Assembly: GCA_012034405.1 (NCBI GenBank) | Contig: JAAVLZ010000009.1 | Coordinates: 60,703-124,702 of the forward strand | DNA from: Oscillospiraceae bacterium HV4-5-C5C | Lineage (GTDB): Bacteria > Bacillota > Clostridia > Saccharofermentanales > Fastidiosipilaceae | Reading direction: 5' to 3' | DNA length: 64,000 bases | Part shown: positions 54,098-64,000 of the stretch, in pieces | Layout: each line of letters starts with the position of its first letter | Numbering within the stretch: position 1 is the stretch's first letter | The notes under the pieces: generated by a model | The model's input: the letters and a program-made list of their open reading frames with translations, nothing else | Told to the model about the DNA's origin: nothing | Database searches by the model: none | Made by a program: the position numbers and the translations under genes

Positions 54098-57000
54098 TTA
54101 CTCGCCCAGGGACGGATCTTCATCTGTCGTTTCCGGGCGGTCGTCCTGCGTCTCAGCCTCTAGATCCTGCTCAAGTTCGTCTGTCAGATCATCGGCCGCA
54201 TCATCGGACGCGTCAATGTCCGCTACCGCTCCGGCCCTGGGGCTGTCCGTATCAATGTCATCGGGATCATCGACTGTAAAAGAGCCGGCTGACTCAATTA
54301 AGGCGCGGTTATCTTCGATGACCGGCACGGCAGTAATGTTGCGGTAGGCCTTCAGACCGGTACCGGCCGGGATCAGCGTACCAATGATGACATTTTCCTT
54401 CAGACCCAGCAACGGGTCAATTTTGCCTTTAACCGCGGCGTCGGTCAGGACACGGGTGGTCTCCTGGAAGGAAGCGGCGGACAAGAAGGACTCTGTAGCC
54501 AGGGAGGCTTTGGTAATACCCAGGAGCACGCGCTTGCCTTCAGCCTGCATCTTTCCTTCTTCTGCCAGGCGCTTGTTTTCTTCCTGATAGGCAAACAGAT
54601 CAACCAAGGTACCGGTCATCAGATTTGAGTCGCCCGGATCATCGATCCTGACTTTACGCAGCATCTGACGGGTGATGATCTCAACGTGCTTATCATTGAT
54701 TTCAACACCGTTGTTTTTGTAAACCTTAATAACCTCAGAAATAATGTAGCGCTGTACACCATCCGGGCCGCTGATCCGCATAATATCATGCGGATTGACG
54801 GAACCGTCAGTAATCAGGTCGCCCGGCTTGACGGTCTCGCCGTCCGTAACCAGTAACGGCGCGCCAAACGGCACGCTGTAGGTCACAGCTTCTTTATCTT
54901 CATTCGTGACCGTCACTTCCCGTTTGCGGCGTGCACCTTCTTCAATATGCACCGTACCGCCTAGTTCTGTCATGATGGCCTGGCCCTTTGGTTTACGGGC
55001 TTCAAACAATTCCTCAACACGAGGCAGACCCTGGGTAATATCACTGGAGGCCGCAATACCGCCGTTATGGAAGTTCCGCATGGTTAGCTGCGTGCCCGGC
55101 TCACCAATGGACTGTGCAGCCATAATACCAACCGCTTCGCCTACGACAGCAAAGCCGCCAGTGGCCAGGTTGGTCCCGTAGCACTTGGAGCAGATACCGT
55201 TTTTGGAGCGGCAATTCAGGGCGGTGCGGATCGGCACCATTTCGATGCCGGCCGCTTCAATCCGGTCAGCTACCGGAGCGGTGATGAGCTCACCACCCGG
55301 AGCAAGGACTTCTCCGGTTTCCGGATCCAGTACATCCCGGGCGGCGCAGCGTCCAAGAATACGGTCATGCAGGGACTTGACCACATGCCGGCTGCCCACG
55401 GTGGAACCCACGGTCAGAGCGGTCATTTCCGTATAGTCACTGGTATGACAGTCTTCTTCTCTGATAATGACGTCTTGCGCCACGTCAACCAGACGACGGG
55501 TCAGATAACCTGAGTCAGCGGTTTTCAGTGCCGTATCAGACAAAGCTTTACGGGCTCCGTGAGAGGAGATAAAGAACTCCAGCACGTTCATGCCTTCCCG
55601 GAGGTTGGACTTGATCGGAATTTCAATCGCCTGTCCTGACGTATCCGTCATGTTGCCGCGCATACCCGCCAGCTGTTTAATCTGAGACATCGAGCCACGG
55701 GCGCCGGACGCCGACATCATCTGGACAGGGTTGTCATCCGGGAGGCTGTTTTTCAGAGCTTCCGTGATGTCATCCGTAATCTGACGCCAAACCTTAATGG
55801 TAGCCTGCTTACGTCCGTCTTCATTCAGCAAACCGCGGTTGAACTGCTTGGTAATGCGGTCAACCTTGACCTCAGCTTCAGCCAGGAATTTCTTTTTAAC
55901 ACCCGGCACAATCATATCAAAGATACCGATTGAAATACCGCTGCGGGTGGAATAGTGGTAGCCCAGTGCCTTGATCCGGTCCAGGGTGGCTGCGGTGGCA
56001 GGGATACCATTGTGAATGATGCAGCGTTCAATAATATCACCCAGCTGCTTTTTGCCCACTCTGAAATCCACCTCAATTTTGAGACAGTTTTCCGGCAGGC
56101 TGCGGTCTACGTAGCCCAGGTTCTGAGGCAGGACCTCATTCAGCAGCATCCGGCCCAGGGTGGTCTTGATCGTACCGGTAACCGTCTCCCCGGCCGCATT
56201 TTGTCTGGAAACACGGACCAGAACAGGCGCCTGCAGGGTGATGATGTGTTCACCATATGCCATACGGGCTTCATCCATACTGCTGAAAGCTTTATTTTCG
56301 CCCTTATCCCCCTCACGGACGGTGGTCAGGTAATAAATACCCAAAACCATATCCTGAGTAGGGACGGTAACCGGTTTGCCATCCTGAGGCTTAAGCAGGT
56401 TATTGGCCGCCAGCATCAGATAGCGGGCCTCAGCCTGAGCTTCAGCAGACAAAGGTAAATGGACAGCCATCTGATCGCCGTCAAAGTCAGCATTGTAAGC
56501 GGTACAGGCCAGCGGATGCAGCTTGATGGCCCGGCCCTCAACCAGCACCGGTTCAAAGGCCTGAATACCCAAACGGTGCAGGGTAGGCGCGCGGTTCAGC
56601 AGGACCGGGTGATCCTTGATAACATCCTCAAGAATATCCCAGACCTCATCAGAAGCCCGCTCCACCAGACGTTTGGCGGTCTTGATATTGTGAGCGTAAC
56701 CCTCTTCAACCAACCGCTTCATGACAAAGGGCTTGAACAGCTCCACAGCCATTTCCTTTGGTAAGCCGCATTGGTGCATTTTCAGCTCAGGGCCGACTAC
56801 GATAACCGAACGGCCGGAATAGTCAACACGCTTGCCCAGCAGGTTCTGACGGAAACGGCCCTGTTTTCCTTTAAGCAAGTCAGACAGGCTTTTGAGTGCC
56901 CGGCTTGACGCTCCGGTGACCGGACGGCCGCGACGACCGTTGTCAATCAGCGCATCGACTGCCTCCTGCAGCATCCGTTTTTCGTTGCGCACAATAATCT

Positions 57001-57949
57001 GCGGCGCGCCCAGATCCAATAGCTTGGATAAACGGTTGTTCCGGTTGATGACCCTGCGGTACAGATCATTCAGATCCGATGTCGCAAAGCGTCCGCCGTC
57101 CAGCTGCACCATTGGCCGGAGTTCCGGCGGCAGCACCGGCAGGACATCCAGCACCATCCACTCAGGTCGGTTGTTGGAAATCTTGAAAGACTCGACCACT
57201 TCCAGCCGTTTGATAATCCGGGCACGTTTCTGGCCGCTGGAACTGCGCAGTTCCGCACGCAGTTCATCTGCCAGCGTGTCCGGGTCAATTGCCTGGAGTA
57301 ATTCCTTTACCGCTTCTGCGCCCATCTGAGCCCGGAAATTACTGCGGCCGAAGTTAGCCTGCGCGTCGCGGTATTCCCGCTCCGTCAGCAGCTGCTTATA
57401 CTGCAGGGTGGTTTTGCCCGGATCCAGCACAATATAGCTGGCAAAGTAAAGTACCTTTTCCAGATTGCGCGGAGAAATATCCAGGATCAGGCCCATGCGG
57501 CTGGGAATACCGCGGAAATACCAGATATGCGATACCGGTGAAGCCAGCTTAATATGGCCCATGCGCTCCCGGCGCACCTTAGCCTTGGTGACTTCAACGC
57601 CGCAGCGGTCACAGACAATGCCGCGGTAACGGATTTTTTTATATTTACCGCAATGGCACTCCCAGTCTTTGGTCGGTCCAAAGATCCGTTCGCAGAACAG
57701 ACCGTCCCGCTCTGGCTTAAGTGTGCGGTAGTTAATGGTTTCCGGCTTTTTGACTTCACCATGCGACCATTCCAGAATCCGCTCCGGAGAAGCCAGGCTG
57801 ATGCCGATGGCTTCAATATTGTTCATTTCCATTTTATTATCGCCGCGGCGGTCATATCTGCTGCGGTTGTTATTCATCAGCCCGTCCGTTTCCGGCATGT
57901 TGATGTCAACCTGCTGTTGCAAGTCCAGATTCAGATTATCAGAATTCAT
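54098..57949 (-). CDS. rpoC: DNA-directed RNA polymerase subunit beta'
   Basis: 1283 residues from the ATG at 57949, which has GAGGG upstream and overlaps the end of rpoB by 11 bases. The family normally starts near [20 protein letters not shown], so about 39 residues ([20 protein letters not shown] and on) are an N-terminal extension; a start at the internal ATG is the alternative but has no site. Zinc finger [20 protein letters not shown], catalytic [31 protein letters not shown] (trigger-loop region). The acidic C-terminal tail of about 70 residues ([20 protein letters not shown]) is longer than usual. Confidence 0.98.
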   Translation of the reverse strand: MNSDNLNLDLQQQVDINMPETDGLMNNNRSRYDRRGDNKMEMNNIEAIGISLASPERILEWSHGEVKKPETINYRTLKPERDGLFCERIFGPTKDWECHCGKYKKIRYRGIVCDRCGVEVTKAKVRRERMGHIKLASPVSHIWYFRGIPSRMGLILDISPRNLEKVLYFASYIVLDPGKTTLQYKQLLTEREYRDAQANFGRSNFRAQMGAEAVKELLQAIDPDTLADELRAELRSSSGQKRARIIKRLEVVESFKISNNRPEWMVLDVLPVLPPELRPMVQLDGGRFATSDLNDLYRRVINRNNRLSKLLDLGAPQIIVRNEKRMLQEAVDALIDNGRRGRPVTGASSRALKSLSDLLKGKQGRFRQNLLGKRVDYSGRSVIVVGPELKMHQCGLPKEMAVELFKPFVMKRLVEEGYAHNIKTAKRLVERASDEVWDILEDVIKDHPVLLNRAPTLHRLGIQAFEPVLVEGRAIKLHPLACTAYNADFDGDQMAVHLPLSAEAQAEARYLMLAANNLLKPQDGKPVTVPTQDMVLGIYYLTTVREGDKGENKAFSSMDEARMAYGEHIITLQAPVLVRVSRQNAAGETVTGTIKTTLGRMLLNEVLPQNLGYVDRSLPENCLKIEVDFRVGKKQLGDIIERCIIHNGIPATAATLDRIKALGYHYSTRSGISIGIFDMIVPGVKKKFLAEAEVKVDRITKQFNRGLLNEDGRKQATIKVWRQITDDITEALKNSLPDDNPVQMMSASGARGSMSQIKQLAGMRGNMTDTSGQAIEIPIKSNLREGMNVLEFFISSHGARKALSDTALKTADSGYLTRRLVDVAQDVIIREEDCHTSDYTEMTALTVGSTVGSRHVVKSLHDRILGRCAARDVLDPETGEVLAPGGELITAPVADRIEAAGIEMVPIRTALNCRSKNGICSKCYGTNLATGGFAVVGEAVGIMAAQSIGEPGTQLTMRNFHNGGIAASSDITQGLPRVEELFEARKPKGQAIMTELGGTVHIEEGARRKREVTVTNEDKEAVTYSVPFGAPLLVTDGETVKPGDLITDGSVNPHDIMRISGPDGVQRYIISEVIKVYKNNGVEINDKHVEIITRQMLRKVRIDDPGDSNLMTGTLVDLFAYQEENKRLAEEGKMQAEGKRVLLGITKASLATESFLSAASFQETTRVLTDAAVKGKIDPLLGLKENVIIGTLIPAGTGLKAYRNITAVPVIEDNRALIESAGSFTVDDPDDIDTDSPRAGAVADIDASDDAADDLTDELEQDLEAETQDDRPETTDEDPSLGE

Positions 57950-60900
57950 CGTTGCCCTCACTCTTGCTCGGTGTGTGCGCATGCACCAGATCGAAATCAT
58001 CCTCCGCCGGTTCTGCGTTATCCACCGTCAGGGTATCATCCCCGCTTTGGCGGTTAAGCCTTCCGGTCTGAAAGCCGCTCCGGTTCAGCTCCTGTTCATC
58101 GTCCTTGCTGAAGTCAATGTGGCGCAGACGATGACTGGGCAGGGTATCAATTTCGTCATCTTCAATTTCTTCTTTGATCTCCAGAGGGACATTGTCTGTC
58201 GTGAAGACTTTAACATCCAGACATAGAGACTGCAGTTCTTTGACCAGCACCTTGAAGGACTCAGGTATACCGGACTCCGGTACGTTTTCGCCCTTAACAA
58301 TGGCTTCATAGGTTTTGGTACGGCCGGTAATATCATCTGACTTAACGGTCAGGATCTCACGCAGCGTATAGGACGCGCCGTAAGCTTTAAGCGCCCAGAC
58401 CTCCATTTCTCCAAAGCGCTGGCCGCCAAATTGGGCTTTACCACCCAGCGGCTGCTGAGTTACCAGGGAGTAAGGACCGATAGAACGGGCATGAATCTTA
58501 TCATCCACCAGGTGATGCAGTTTAAGGTAATACATGATGCCAATGGTAACGCGGTTTTCAAAAGGTTCACCGGTCCGGCCGTCATACATAACCGTTTTGC
58601 CGTCCGGATCTATCCCGGCCTTTTCAAAAGCTTCCCGCACATCATCCTCATTGGCGCCGTCAAAGACCGGGGTTGCAACCTTCCAGCCCAGCGCCCGGGC
58701 CGCGCGGCCCAGATGGACCTCAAGCAGCTGTCCGATGTTCATACGGGACGGCACACCCAGGGGGTTCAGCACAATATCCAGCGGCGTGCCATCGGGCAGG
58801 AAGGGCATGTCCTCTACCGGCAAAATACGGGACACCACACCTTTATTCCCATGGCGTCCGGCCATCTTATCGCCCACACTGATTTTACGTTTCTGGGCAA
58901 TGTAAACGCGGACCAGGCGGTTAACGCCGGCCTTTTTGAGGTCATCTTCCTGATTGTTGCGGTCAAACTCGACCACGTCCACCACGATACCGGATTCACC
59001 ATGCGGCACACGGACGGAGGTATCCCGGACTTCACGGATCTTTTCACCAAAAATAGCCCGGTACAGCCGTTCTTCCGCGGTCAGCTCGGTCTCTCCCTTG
59101 GGGGTGACTTTACCTACCAGGATATCGCCGGAACGGACTTCAGCGCCAATCCGTATAATGCCGCGCTCATCCAGATCCTTCAGCACATCATCACTGACGT
59201 TGGGGATCTCACGGGTGATTTCCTCCGGTCCCAGTTTAGTGTCACGGGCCTCGCAATCATACTCCTCAATATGAATTGAGGTATAGACATCCTCCCGGAC
59301 CAGCCGCTCACTGATCAAAACGGCATCCTCATAGTTATAACCTTCCCAGGTCATAAAGCCGATCAATACGTTTCGTCCCAGCGCCAGCTCACCGTGATCC
59401 GTAGACGGACCGTCCACAATGATCTCACCTTTTTTAACCTGCTGGCCCATCTTAACAATAGGGTGCTGGTTAACACAGTTACTTTGGTTGGACCGTTGAT
59501 ACTTGGTCAGGGTATACGTATCTTTAGTCGTCTTACCCGTGGATACCACAATGGAATCCGCCGAGACATACTCCACCACGCCGTCATTTTTGGCGATGAC
59601 GCAGACACCTGAATCACGGGCGGCATAATACTCCATACCCGTACCGATGATCGGCGCCTCAGTTTTAATCAGCGGCACCGCCTGACGCTGCATGTTAGAG
59701 CCCATCAGCGCGCGGTTCGCGTCATCATTACCCAGAAACGGGATCAGGCTGGTAGCGACGGACACGACCTGCTTGGGCGAAACATCCATCAGGTCCACGC
59801 GCTCCGGCGGAATTTCCAAAAACTTATCCAGCCAGCGGACCGTAATGCGCTTGGCAATGAAGTGACCTTCATCATCCAGCGGCTCGTTGGCCTGCGCAAT
59901 GTAATAATTGTCCTCCTGATCCGCGGTCATGTAGCGGACCTCTTTGGTAACAATGCCTTTTGCCTTATCATAGATACGATAAGGCGTCTCAATAAAGCCA
60001 TAGCTGTTGACCCGGGCATAGGTAGCCAGGGAGTTGATCAGTCCGATGTTCGGTCCTTCAGGCGTTTCAATCGGGCACATACGGCCGTAGTGAGAGGTGT
60101 GAACATCACGGACCTCAAAGTTAGCGCGGTCACGGGACAAGCCGCCGGGTCCCAGGGCGGACAGGCGGCGCTTATGCGTGAGCTCCGCCAGGGGGTTTTG
60201 CTGGTCGGCAAACTGGGATAGCTGCGAAGAACCAAAAAATTCTTTGATAGCCGCGCTGATGGGGCGCGTATTCACCATATTTTGCGGCGTGGCGGTTTCA
60301 GGTACGGCAGAATTCAGTTTTTCACGCACCGCGCGTTCCATCCGGGCAAAGCCTACCCGAATTTGGTTCTGCAGTAATTCACCGACTGAGCGGATGCGGC
60401 GGTTGCCCAGGTGATCAATATCATCTGTATTGCCGACGCCTTTGAATAAACCCAGCAGATAGCTCACCGAAGCAACAATATCCTCCAGGGTCAGATGCTT
60501 GGGCGTCAGGTCCGTCTGCTTCAGCAGCAAAGCGTCCTGCAGCAGCTCCACCAGATTAGCTTTAGGATCTGCCTCTACTTTAGCCTCAACCTCAGAAATC
60601 ACGTCGCGAAGAACAGACACGCGCACCATTTCATGAATGCCCGCATCCTCCGGATCAAAGCCCGCCAGCCTGGAATCACCAAAATGATTGCGCAGGTAGA
60701 TATCCGCATGCACCCGGCCATTCCCAATGACCTTATGCTTGCTGTCCCCTTCAACCACCGAATCGCCGGAAACCAGCATGGGCAGGATCATGATCTCATT
60801 GATCCCGGCCTCTTGAATAGCCCAGGCAGTCGATTCATCAATGATCTGACCATCTTCGGCCAGGACCTCTCCGTCCTCTGTCACCACATTCTGTGCGGCC

Positions 60901-61769
60901 TTATGACCGATCAGGCGAGCGGCCAGGGACAGCTTTTTATTCAGCTTATAAATACCCACCCGGGCCAGATCATAGCGGCGGGCATCAAAGAACATGTTGC
61001 GCAGCAGACTCTCCGCGCCTTCCGTTGACACCGGATCACCCGGCCGCAGCTTGCGGTAGAGCTCCTGTAGGCCTTCCTCACGGGAGTGACAGGTGTCCTT
61101 GGTCAGGGTGGCCATCAGGCGCTCATCCTCACCAAACACCTGCAGCATTTCCTCATTGGTGCCAAAGCCCAGTGACCTCAGAAAAACGGTAATCGGGAAC
61201 TTGCGGTTGCGGTCAACCCGGACAGACACAATGTCATTGGCATCTGATTCATACTCCAGCCACGCGCCGCGGTTGGGGATGATCTGAGACGCAAACAAGG
61301 TTTTGTCGGTCTTGGCGTCATCAGATGAGGAAAAATACGCTCCCGGCGAACGAACCAGCTGACTGATCACCACGCGCTCAGCACCGCTGATGATAAATGT
61401 ACCGGTCTCCGTCATGATGGGGAAATCACAGATATACAGCAGCTGCTCAACATGCGTGCCGTCTGCCTTATCCAGGCGAACCTTGACTTTAAGCGGGGCG
61501 GCATAGGTTTCATCATGCACACGGCATTGTTTTATGCTGCGGCTGGGATGATTGATATCAAACTCTTTATCTACAAACGATAAGCGCAGCGAATTACTGA
61601 AATTTGCGGTTATGGGAGAAATATCCCTCAAAACATCCATCAGTCCCTGATCCAGGAACCATTGGTAGGATTTTTTTTGTATCTCTACCAGATATGGAAT
61701 GTCTACGACTTCCTCCAGCTTGGAATAAGACATTCGTTCGGCATTACCCAGTTTTACCGGATGCACCAT
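57939..61769 (-). CDS. rpoB: DNA-directed RNA polymerase subunit beta
   Basis: 1276 residues; start [20 protein letters not shown] after GAGGTG. Rifampicin-pocket region [40 protein letters not shown]. coli positions Asp516, His526 and Ser531 are kept, but the residue matching Met515 is Ala. Other landmarks: [58 protein letters not shown]. An acidic C-terminal tail of about 75 residues is extra. It has its own promoter 164 bases upstream, and rplJ-rplL are not directly upstream as they are in most bacteria. Confidence 0.98.
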   Translation of the reverse strand: MVHPVKLGNAERMSYSKLEEVVDIPYLVEIQKKSYQWFLDQGLMDVLRDISPITANFSNSLRLSFVDKEFDINHPSRSIKQCRVHDETYAAPLKVKVRLDKADGTHVEQLLYICDFPIMTETGTFIISGAERVVISQLVRSPGAYFSSSDDAKTDKTLFASQIIPNRGAWLEYESDANDIVSVRVDRNRKFPITVFLRSLGFGTNEEMLQVFGEDERLMATLTKDTCHSREEGLQELYRKLRPGDPVSTEGAESLLRNMFFDARRYDLARVGIYKLNKKLSLAARLIGHKAAQNVVTEDGEVLAEDGQIIDESTAWAIQEAGINEIMILPMLVSGDSVVEGDSKHKVIGNGRVHADIYLRNHFGDSRLAGFDPEDAGIHEMVRVSVLRDVISEVEAKVEADPKANLVELLQDALLLKQTDLTPKHLTLEDIVASVSYLLGLFKGVGNTDDIDHLGNRRIRSVGELLQNQIRVGFARMERAVREKLNSAVPETATPQNMVNTRPISAAIKEFFGSSQLSQFADQQNPLAELTHKRRLSALGPGGLSRDRANFEVRDVHTSHYGRMCPIETPEGPNIGLINSLATYARVNSYGFIETPYRIYDKAKGIVTKEVRYMTADQEDNYYIAQANEPLDDEGHFIAKRITVRWLDKFLEIPPERVDLMDVSPKQVVSVATSLIPFLGNDDANRALMGSNMQRQAVPLIKTEAPIIGTGMEYYAARDSGVCVIAKNDGVVEYVSADSIVVSTGKTTKDTYTLTKYQRSNQSNCVNQHPIVKMGQQVKKGEIIVDGPSTDHGELALGRNVLIGFMTWEGYNYEDAVLISERLVREDVYTSIHIEEYDCEARDTKLGPEEITREIPNVSDDVLKDLDERGIIRIGAEVRSGDILVGKVTPKGETELTAEERLYRAIFGEKIREVRDTSVRVPHGESGIVVDVVEFDRNNQEDDLKKAGVNRLVRVYIAQKRKISVGDKMAGRHGNKGVVSRILPVEDMPFLPDGTPLDIVLNPLGVPSRMNIGQLLEVHLGRAARALGWKVATPVFDGANEDDVREAFEKAGIDPDGKTVMYDGRTGEPFENRVTIGIMYYLKLHHLVDDKIHARSIGPYSLVTQQPLGGKAQFGGQRFGEMEVWALKAYGASYTLREILTVKSDDITGRTKTYEAIVKGENVPESGIPESFKVLVKELQSLCLDVKVFTTDNVPLEIKEEIEDDEIDTLPSHRLRHIDFSKDDEQELNRSGFQTGRLNRQSGDDTLTVDNAEPAEDDFDLVHAHTPSKSEGNDEF

Positions 61770-61932
61770 GTACAGTTCACCTCATCACACTTGACGTTAC
61801 CGCCTGATTTCCGTTATCTTATTAAACAAACGGAACGGTTTTGATTGTCCGCCAATTATAAAGGGAAATCAGTTTTTTTTACCGGTCAGGCAAAAAATGA
61901 CTGGAAATCGCTTTATATTGACACGTTTAATC

Positions 61933-61962
61933 ATTATAGCAACGTAATTTCCTTAGCGTCAA
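61933..61962 (-). promoter_or_regulatory. Consensus promoter of rpoBC
   Basis: On the minus strand TTGACG (61962-61957), 18 bases, TATAAT (61938-61933). Leader of about 160 bases to rpoB; no obvious riboswitch-like fold was recognised in it. The rest of 61770-62139 is AT-rich and without a gene. Confidence 0.75.
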
Positions 61963-62139
61963 CGGCTGGATACTATGTAAATGGCTTTGTCAAGCACTTT
62001 CAGATTATCTACTGAACTTTTAGTAAATTAGCAAAAATGTTGGTTTATATTGACAACAAACTTTTTTTCTGAAGCAACGGGCAGCGCCAGGCCGTTTCTG
62101 AACAGCCTGGCGTTGTCGGTATGACTGACTGGCATACAG

Positions 62140-62181
62140 CAAACCCCGCCAGATAAGCCACAGTTTATCCGGCGGGGTTTG
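62140..62181. terminator. Bidirectional-looking terminator hairpin between the foldase gene and rpoB
   Basis: CAAACCCCGCC-GATAA (62140-62156) pairs with TTATC-GGCGGGGTTTG (62165-62181), about 15 pairs. A second hairpin (GCGCCAGGC/GCCTGGCG, 62089-62113) lies beside it. It should isolate rpoBC from the foldase transcript; T-runs are short. Confidence 0.6.
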
Positions 62182-62243
62182 TATTATATTTACCTGGTTT
62201 GTTTATTTCATAAATGCCGGCTTAATCTGCGCGGGACGATCGC

Positions 62244-63854
62244 TTAGCCAACAAAGCGCAGGGCTAAGGCATTTGTCGTGTACTGGTAGGCAGGTTCCTC
62301 CAGCAAAGCCGCACTGTCTTCGGTAAACTTGCTGCTGCGCAGGGCGGTAGCCACCTCATCTTCCCAATAAGGTCTGTCCCCATCTGACACATAGTACATA
62401 ACATGATAGCCATAGGAGGACTCCACTATGCCCGTATCTCCGGGCTGGCGGGACGGGTCATAGCACCAGTCCTCAAAGGACTTCACCATTTCGCCGCGAT
62501 AAACATCGGTATATTCCGTCGCCTCTGAAGCTTCACCTGAGGCCAGCAGTTCTTCTGATTCCGCGATCATATCGTCTTCACTGCTGATCTTGGCCAGAAT
62601 ATCCTGCGCTTCATTTTTCTTTTCCAGCTTGTCCGCGTCCGTCGTGCTCTCACTGGTTGAGATTAAAATGTGGCGGACCGTAGGCGCCGGCTCTTCCTGC
62701 CGGGACCGCTCAATAAAGTAAAGCAGATAATAAGTACTGCCGCTTTGAATAACTGTCTTATCCCCACTGACCCGGCTGCTGTCAAAAAGCCAGGTTTTTA
62801 CATCCGTCGGTGAAATCGACGTGGACTTGGCGTAATCGTGCAAAGAACTATCATTGTCAATATAATCTTGCCGGTCCTCGTCACTCACCTGATCCAGCGC
62901 CGCTGCAACAAAGCTCTCTTCATCCGTTACGCCATCCAGAACAGTCTGCGCTTCTGTTGCCGTGTCATCCTCCAGCTGCTGCTTCTCCTCGTCCGTGGCA
63001 TCATCATCCGCCGTCGGCGTGGTGATGGTAAAGGAGCGGTAGTTTACATAATCATAAGTATCCTTATTGGCCTCATACTCAGCCTCAATTTCATCATCCG
63101 TAATATCATAGCTTTCCGGATGTTGAGTAGCATATTCACTGGCCAGCAGGTTCCGCTCCAGAATTGCGCGGATGGTTTTTTCATTGGCGCCGGCGCCATA
63201 ATTTGTTTCATAGTAATTAGCCAGATCCAGTGAACTGGTGTAGTTAGAATTGATGCTGGCAAAATAATCGTCAAGGCTGTCCTGATCTTCCTGAGTCAGG
63301 GTAATGCCTTCTTTTTCAGCCTCGGTCGCGTACGCGATCACCTTCTGCAGGGTCTCCTGGGTTTGCTCATTAATAGTGTCCCGCCAGGTTTCCGTATTGC
63401 CATTCGCATCCGTGGTCGCAAACAACTGGTTTTCCGCATCCAGGTCCAGGCTGCCATTGCTGTCGGTCGCGGCATAGCCCATTGAAGCGTAGGTATTATA
63501 CTGGCTGTAAACACTCTTAAAGTAATAGTTATACTCCAGCATGCTGATTTTTTCACCGTTAATCGTCATCGGCTTCATGTTTCGCTGGGCGATACCAGTG
63601 GAAAATAAAATCCATACCAAAACAATGACCAGGACCAGGGCGCCGATAACCGAGCCAACCACCTTTTTGGTGGTGCTGCTGCCACCAGTCTTGATCTTCT
63701 TTTTACTGCCGTCCTTTGCTCTCATCTGGCGAAGCCGTTTTTCCCGCTCCAGCCGCTGTTGATCACGCTTATCCAGCTCATCCTTAGATGATTGTCTCAA
63801 CGCCTTTGCGACAGCCTTTTTTTGCTTTGCATCCAGTTTTTGATCGTCAGCCAT
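62244..63854 (-). CDS. Membrane-anchored parvulin-like peptidyl-prolyl isomerase / foldase
   Basis: 536 residues from the ATG at 63854 (MADDQKLDAKQKKAVAK), with AGGTAGG upstream. Cytoplasmic Lys/Arg-rich helix (1-62), one helix (GSVIGALVLVIVLVWILF, about 67-88), then an outside SurA-N-like helical domain (about 95-290) and a parvulin-like part with PTVRHILISTSES and SYGYHVMYYV. It resembles PrsA, but is anchored by a signal-anchor helix instead of a lipid. Very acidic outside region. It lies upstream of rpoB on the same strand, separated by a terminator. Confidence 0.8.
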   Translation of the reverse strand: MADDQKLDAKQKKAVAKALRQSSKDELDKRDQQRLEREKRLRQMRAKDGSKKKIKTGGSSTTKKVVGSVIGALVLVIVLVWILFSTGIAQRNMKPMTINGEKISMLEYNYYFKSVYSQYNTYASMGYAATDSNGSLDLDAENQLFATTDANGNTETWRDTINEQTQETLQKVIAYATEAEKEGITLTQEDQDSLDDYFASINSNYTSSLDLANYYETNYGAGANEKTIRAILERNLLASEYATQHPESYDITDDEIEAEYEANKDTYDYVNYRSFTITTPTADDDATDEEKQQLEDDTATEAQTVLDGVTDEESFVAAALDQVSDEDRQDYIDNDSSLHDYAKSTSISPTDVKTWLFDSSRVSGDKTVIQSGSTYYLLYFIERSRQEEPAPTVRHILISTSESTTDADKLEKKNEAQDILAKISSEDDMIAESEELLASGEASEATEYTDVYRGEMVKSFEDWCYDPSRQPGDTGIVESSYGYHVMYYVSDGDRPYWEDEVATALRSSKFTEDSAALLEEPAYQYTTNALALRFVG

Positions 63855-64000
63855 TGTCTGCCTACCTTTATTTTTATTTATATCTGCTCTGTTTATGATG
63901 ATTGCTTTATTGGCCTGAACTTTGTCAGACCGGCGAAAACGCGCATGCGATAATAATAAGCATGTCCTGCCGGCATAGCAAGCCAGCAACGCCACTTTAC

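Noticed and set aside
55955..56458. 167-codon open frame opposite rpoC, and similar long frames opposite rpoB (58431-59279)
   Set aside because: Shadow frames of highly conserved RNA polymerase genes; no domain or ribosome site.
62049..62054. Forward TTGACA in the rpoB upstream gap
   Set aside because: No -10 box at suitable spacing and no plus-strand gene follows.

Overview
The window is a bacterial chromosome segment, fairly GC-rich, from a low-GC-type Gram-positive lineage (Firmicutes, most likely class Clostridia). This placement rests on gene content: a V/A-type ATPase operon in the Enterococcus hirae ntp order, MsmEFG/MalFG-type sugar uptake with GH13 enzymes, YtxG/YtxH-like and YhaN/YhaO-like proteins, lipobox lipoproteins, and Clostridia-like RpoB and RpoC. 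The genus cannot be fixed by reading alone.

Layout. 1-6.2 kb (minus): ntpF-I-K-E-C-G-A, with ntpA cut by the left edge, a consensus promoter and a terminator-like hairpin in the leader. The proteolipid keeps every Na+-coordinating side chain known from E. hirae NtpK. 6.3-13.3 kb (minus): an AT-richer accessory stretch. It has two secreted-protein units: a matrixin-type metalloprotease broken by one stop codon, and a small secreted protein followed by a lipoprotein, an ABC ATPase and a duplicated permease. Each unit is preceded by a similar tiny ORF. An IS30-like transposase fragment lies beside them. 13.4 kb: tRNA-Thr(GGT) with promoter and terminator. 14-15.1 kb: YtxG/YtxH-like pair. 15.4-21 kb: a large SWIM/SNF2 helicase and an unknown protein. 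20.9-30.8 kb: an alpha-glucoside/sucrose locus with a LacI regulator, two GH13 glucosidases, two permeases, a binding lipoprotein and a divergent sucrose phosphorylase, with two LacI-type palindromes between the divergent genes.

30.8-41.5 kb (minus): a HemC-like/SUMT/HemD triple fusion with a degenerate HemC part, peptidase T, an ABC exporter operon, and a YhaN/YhaO-like (SbcC/SbcD-like) pair. 41.9-44 kb (plus): an ABC membrane pair whose first gene looks like a deletion fusion of a permease and the tail of an ATPase. 44.3-49.5 kb (plus): MoxR ATPase, DUF58 protein and transglutaminase operon. 49.6-50.5 kb: an AraC-family pseudogene. 50.8-53.9 kb: FAD oxidoreductase and a convergent DEDDh exonuclease. 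54-62 kb (minus): rpoB-rpoC with its own consensus promoter and terminator, and without rplJL just upstream. 62.2-63.9 kb (minus): a membrane-anchored parvulin-like foldase.

How it works together. The sugar locus imports an alpha-glucoside, hydrolyses it and phosphorolyses sucrose, probably under the LacI protein. The ATPase operon probably moves Na+. The rest is core information processing, DNA repair and envelope functions. The least explained parts are the secreted-protein/ABC cassettes at 6.3-12.9 kb, the HemC-like fusion and the ABC fusion gene at 41.9 kb.
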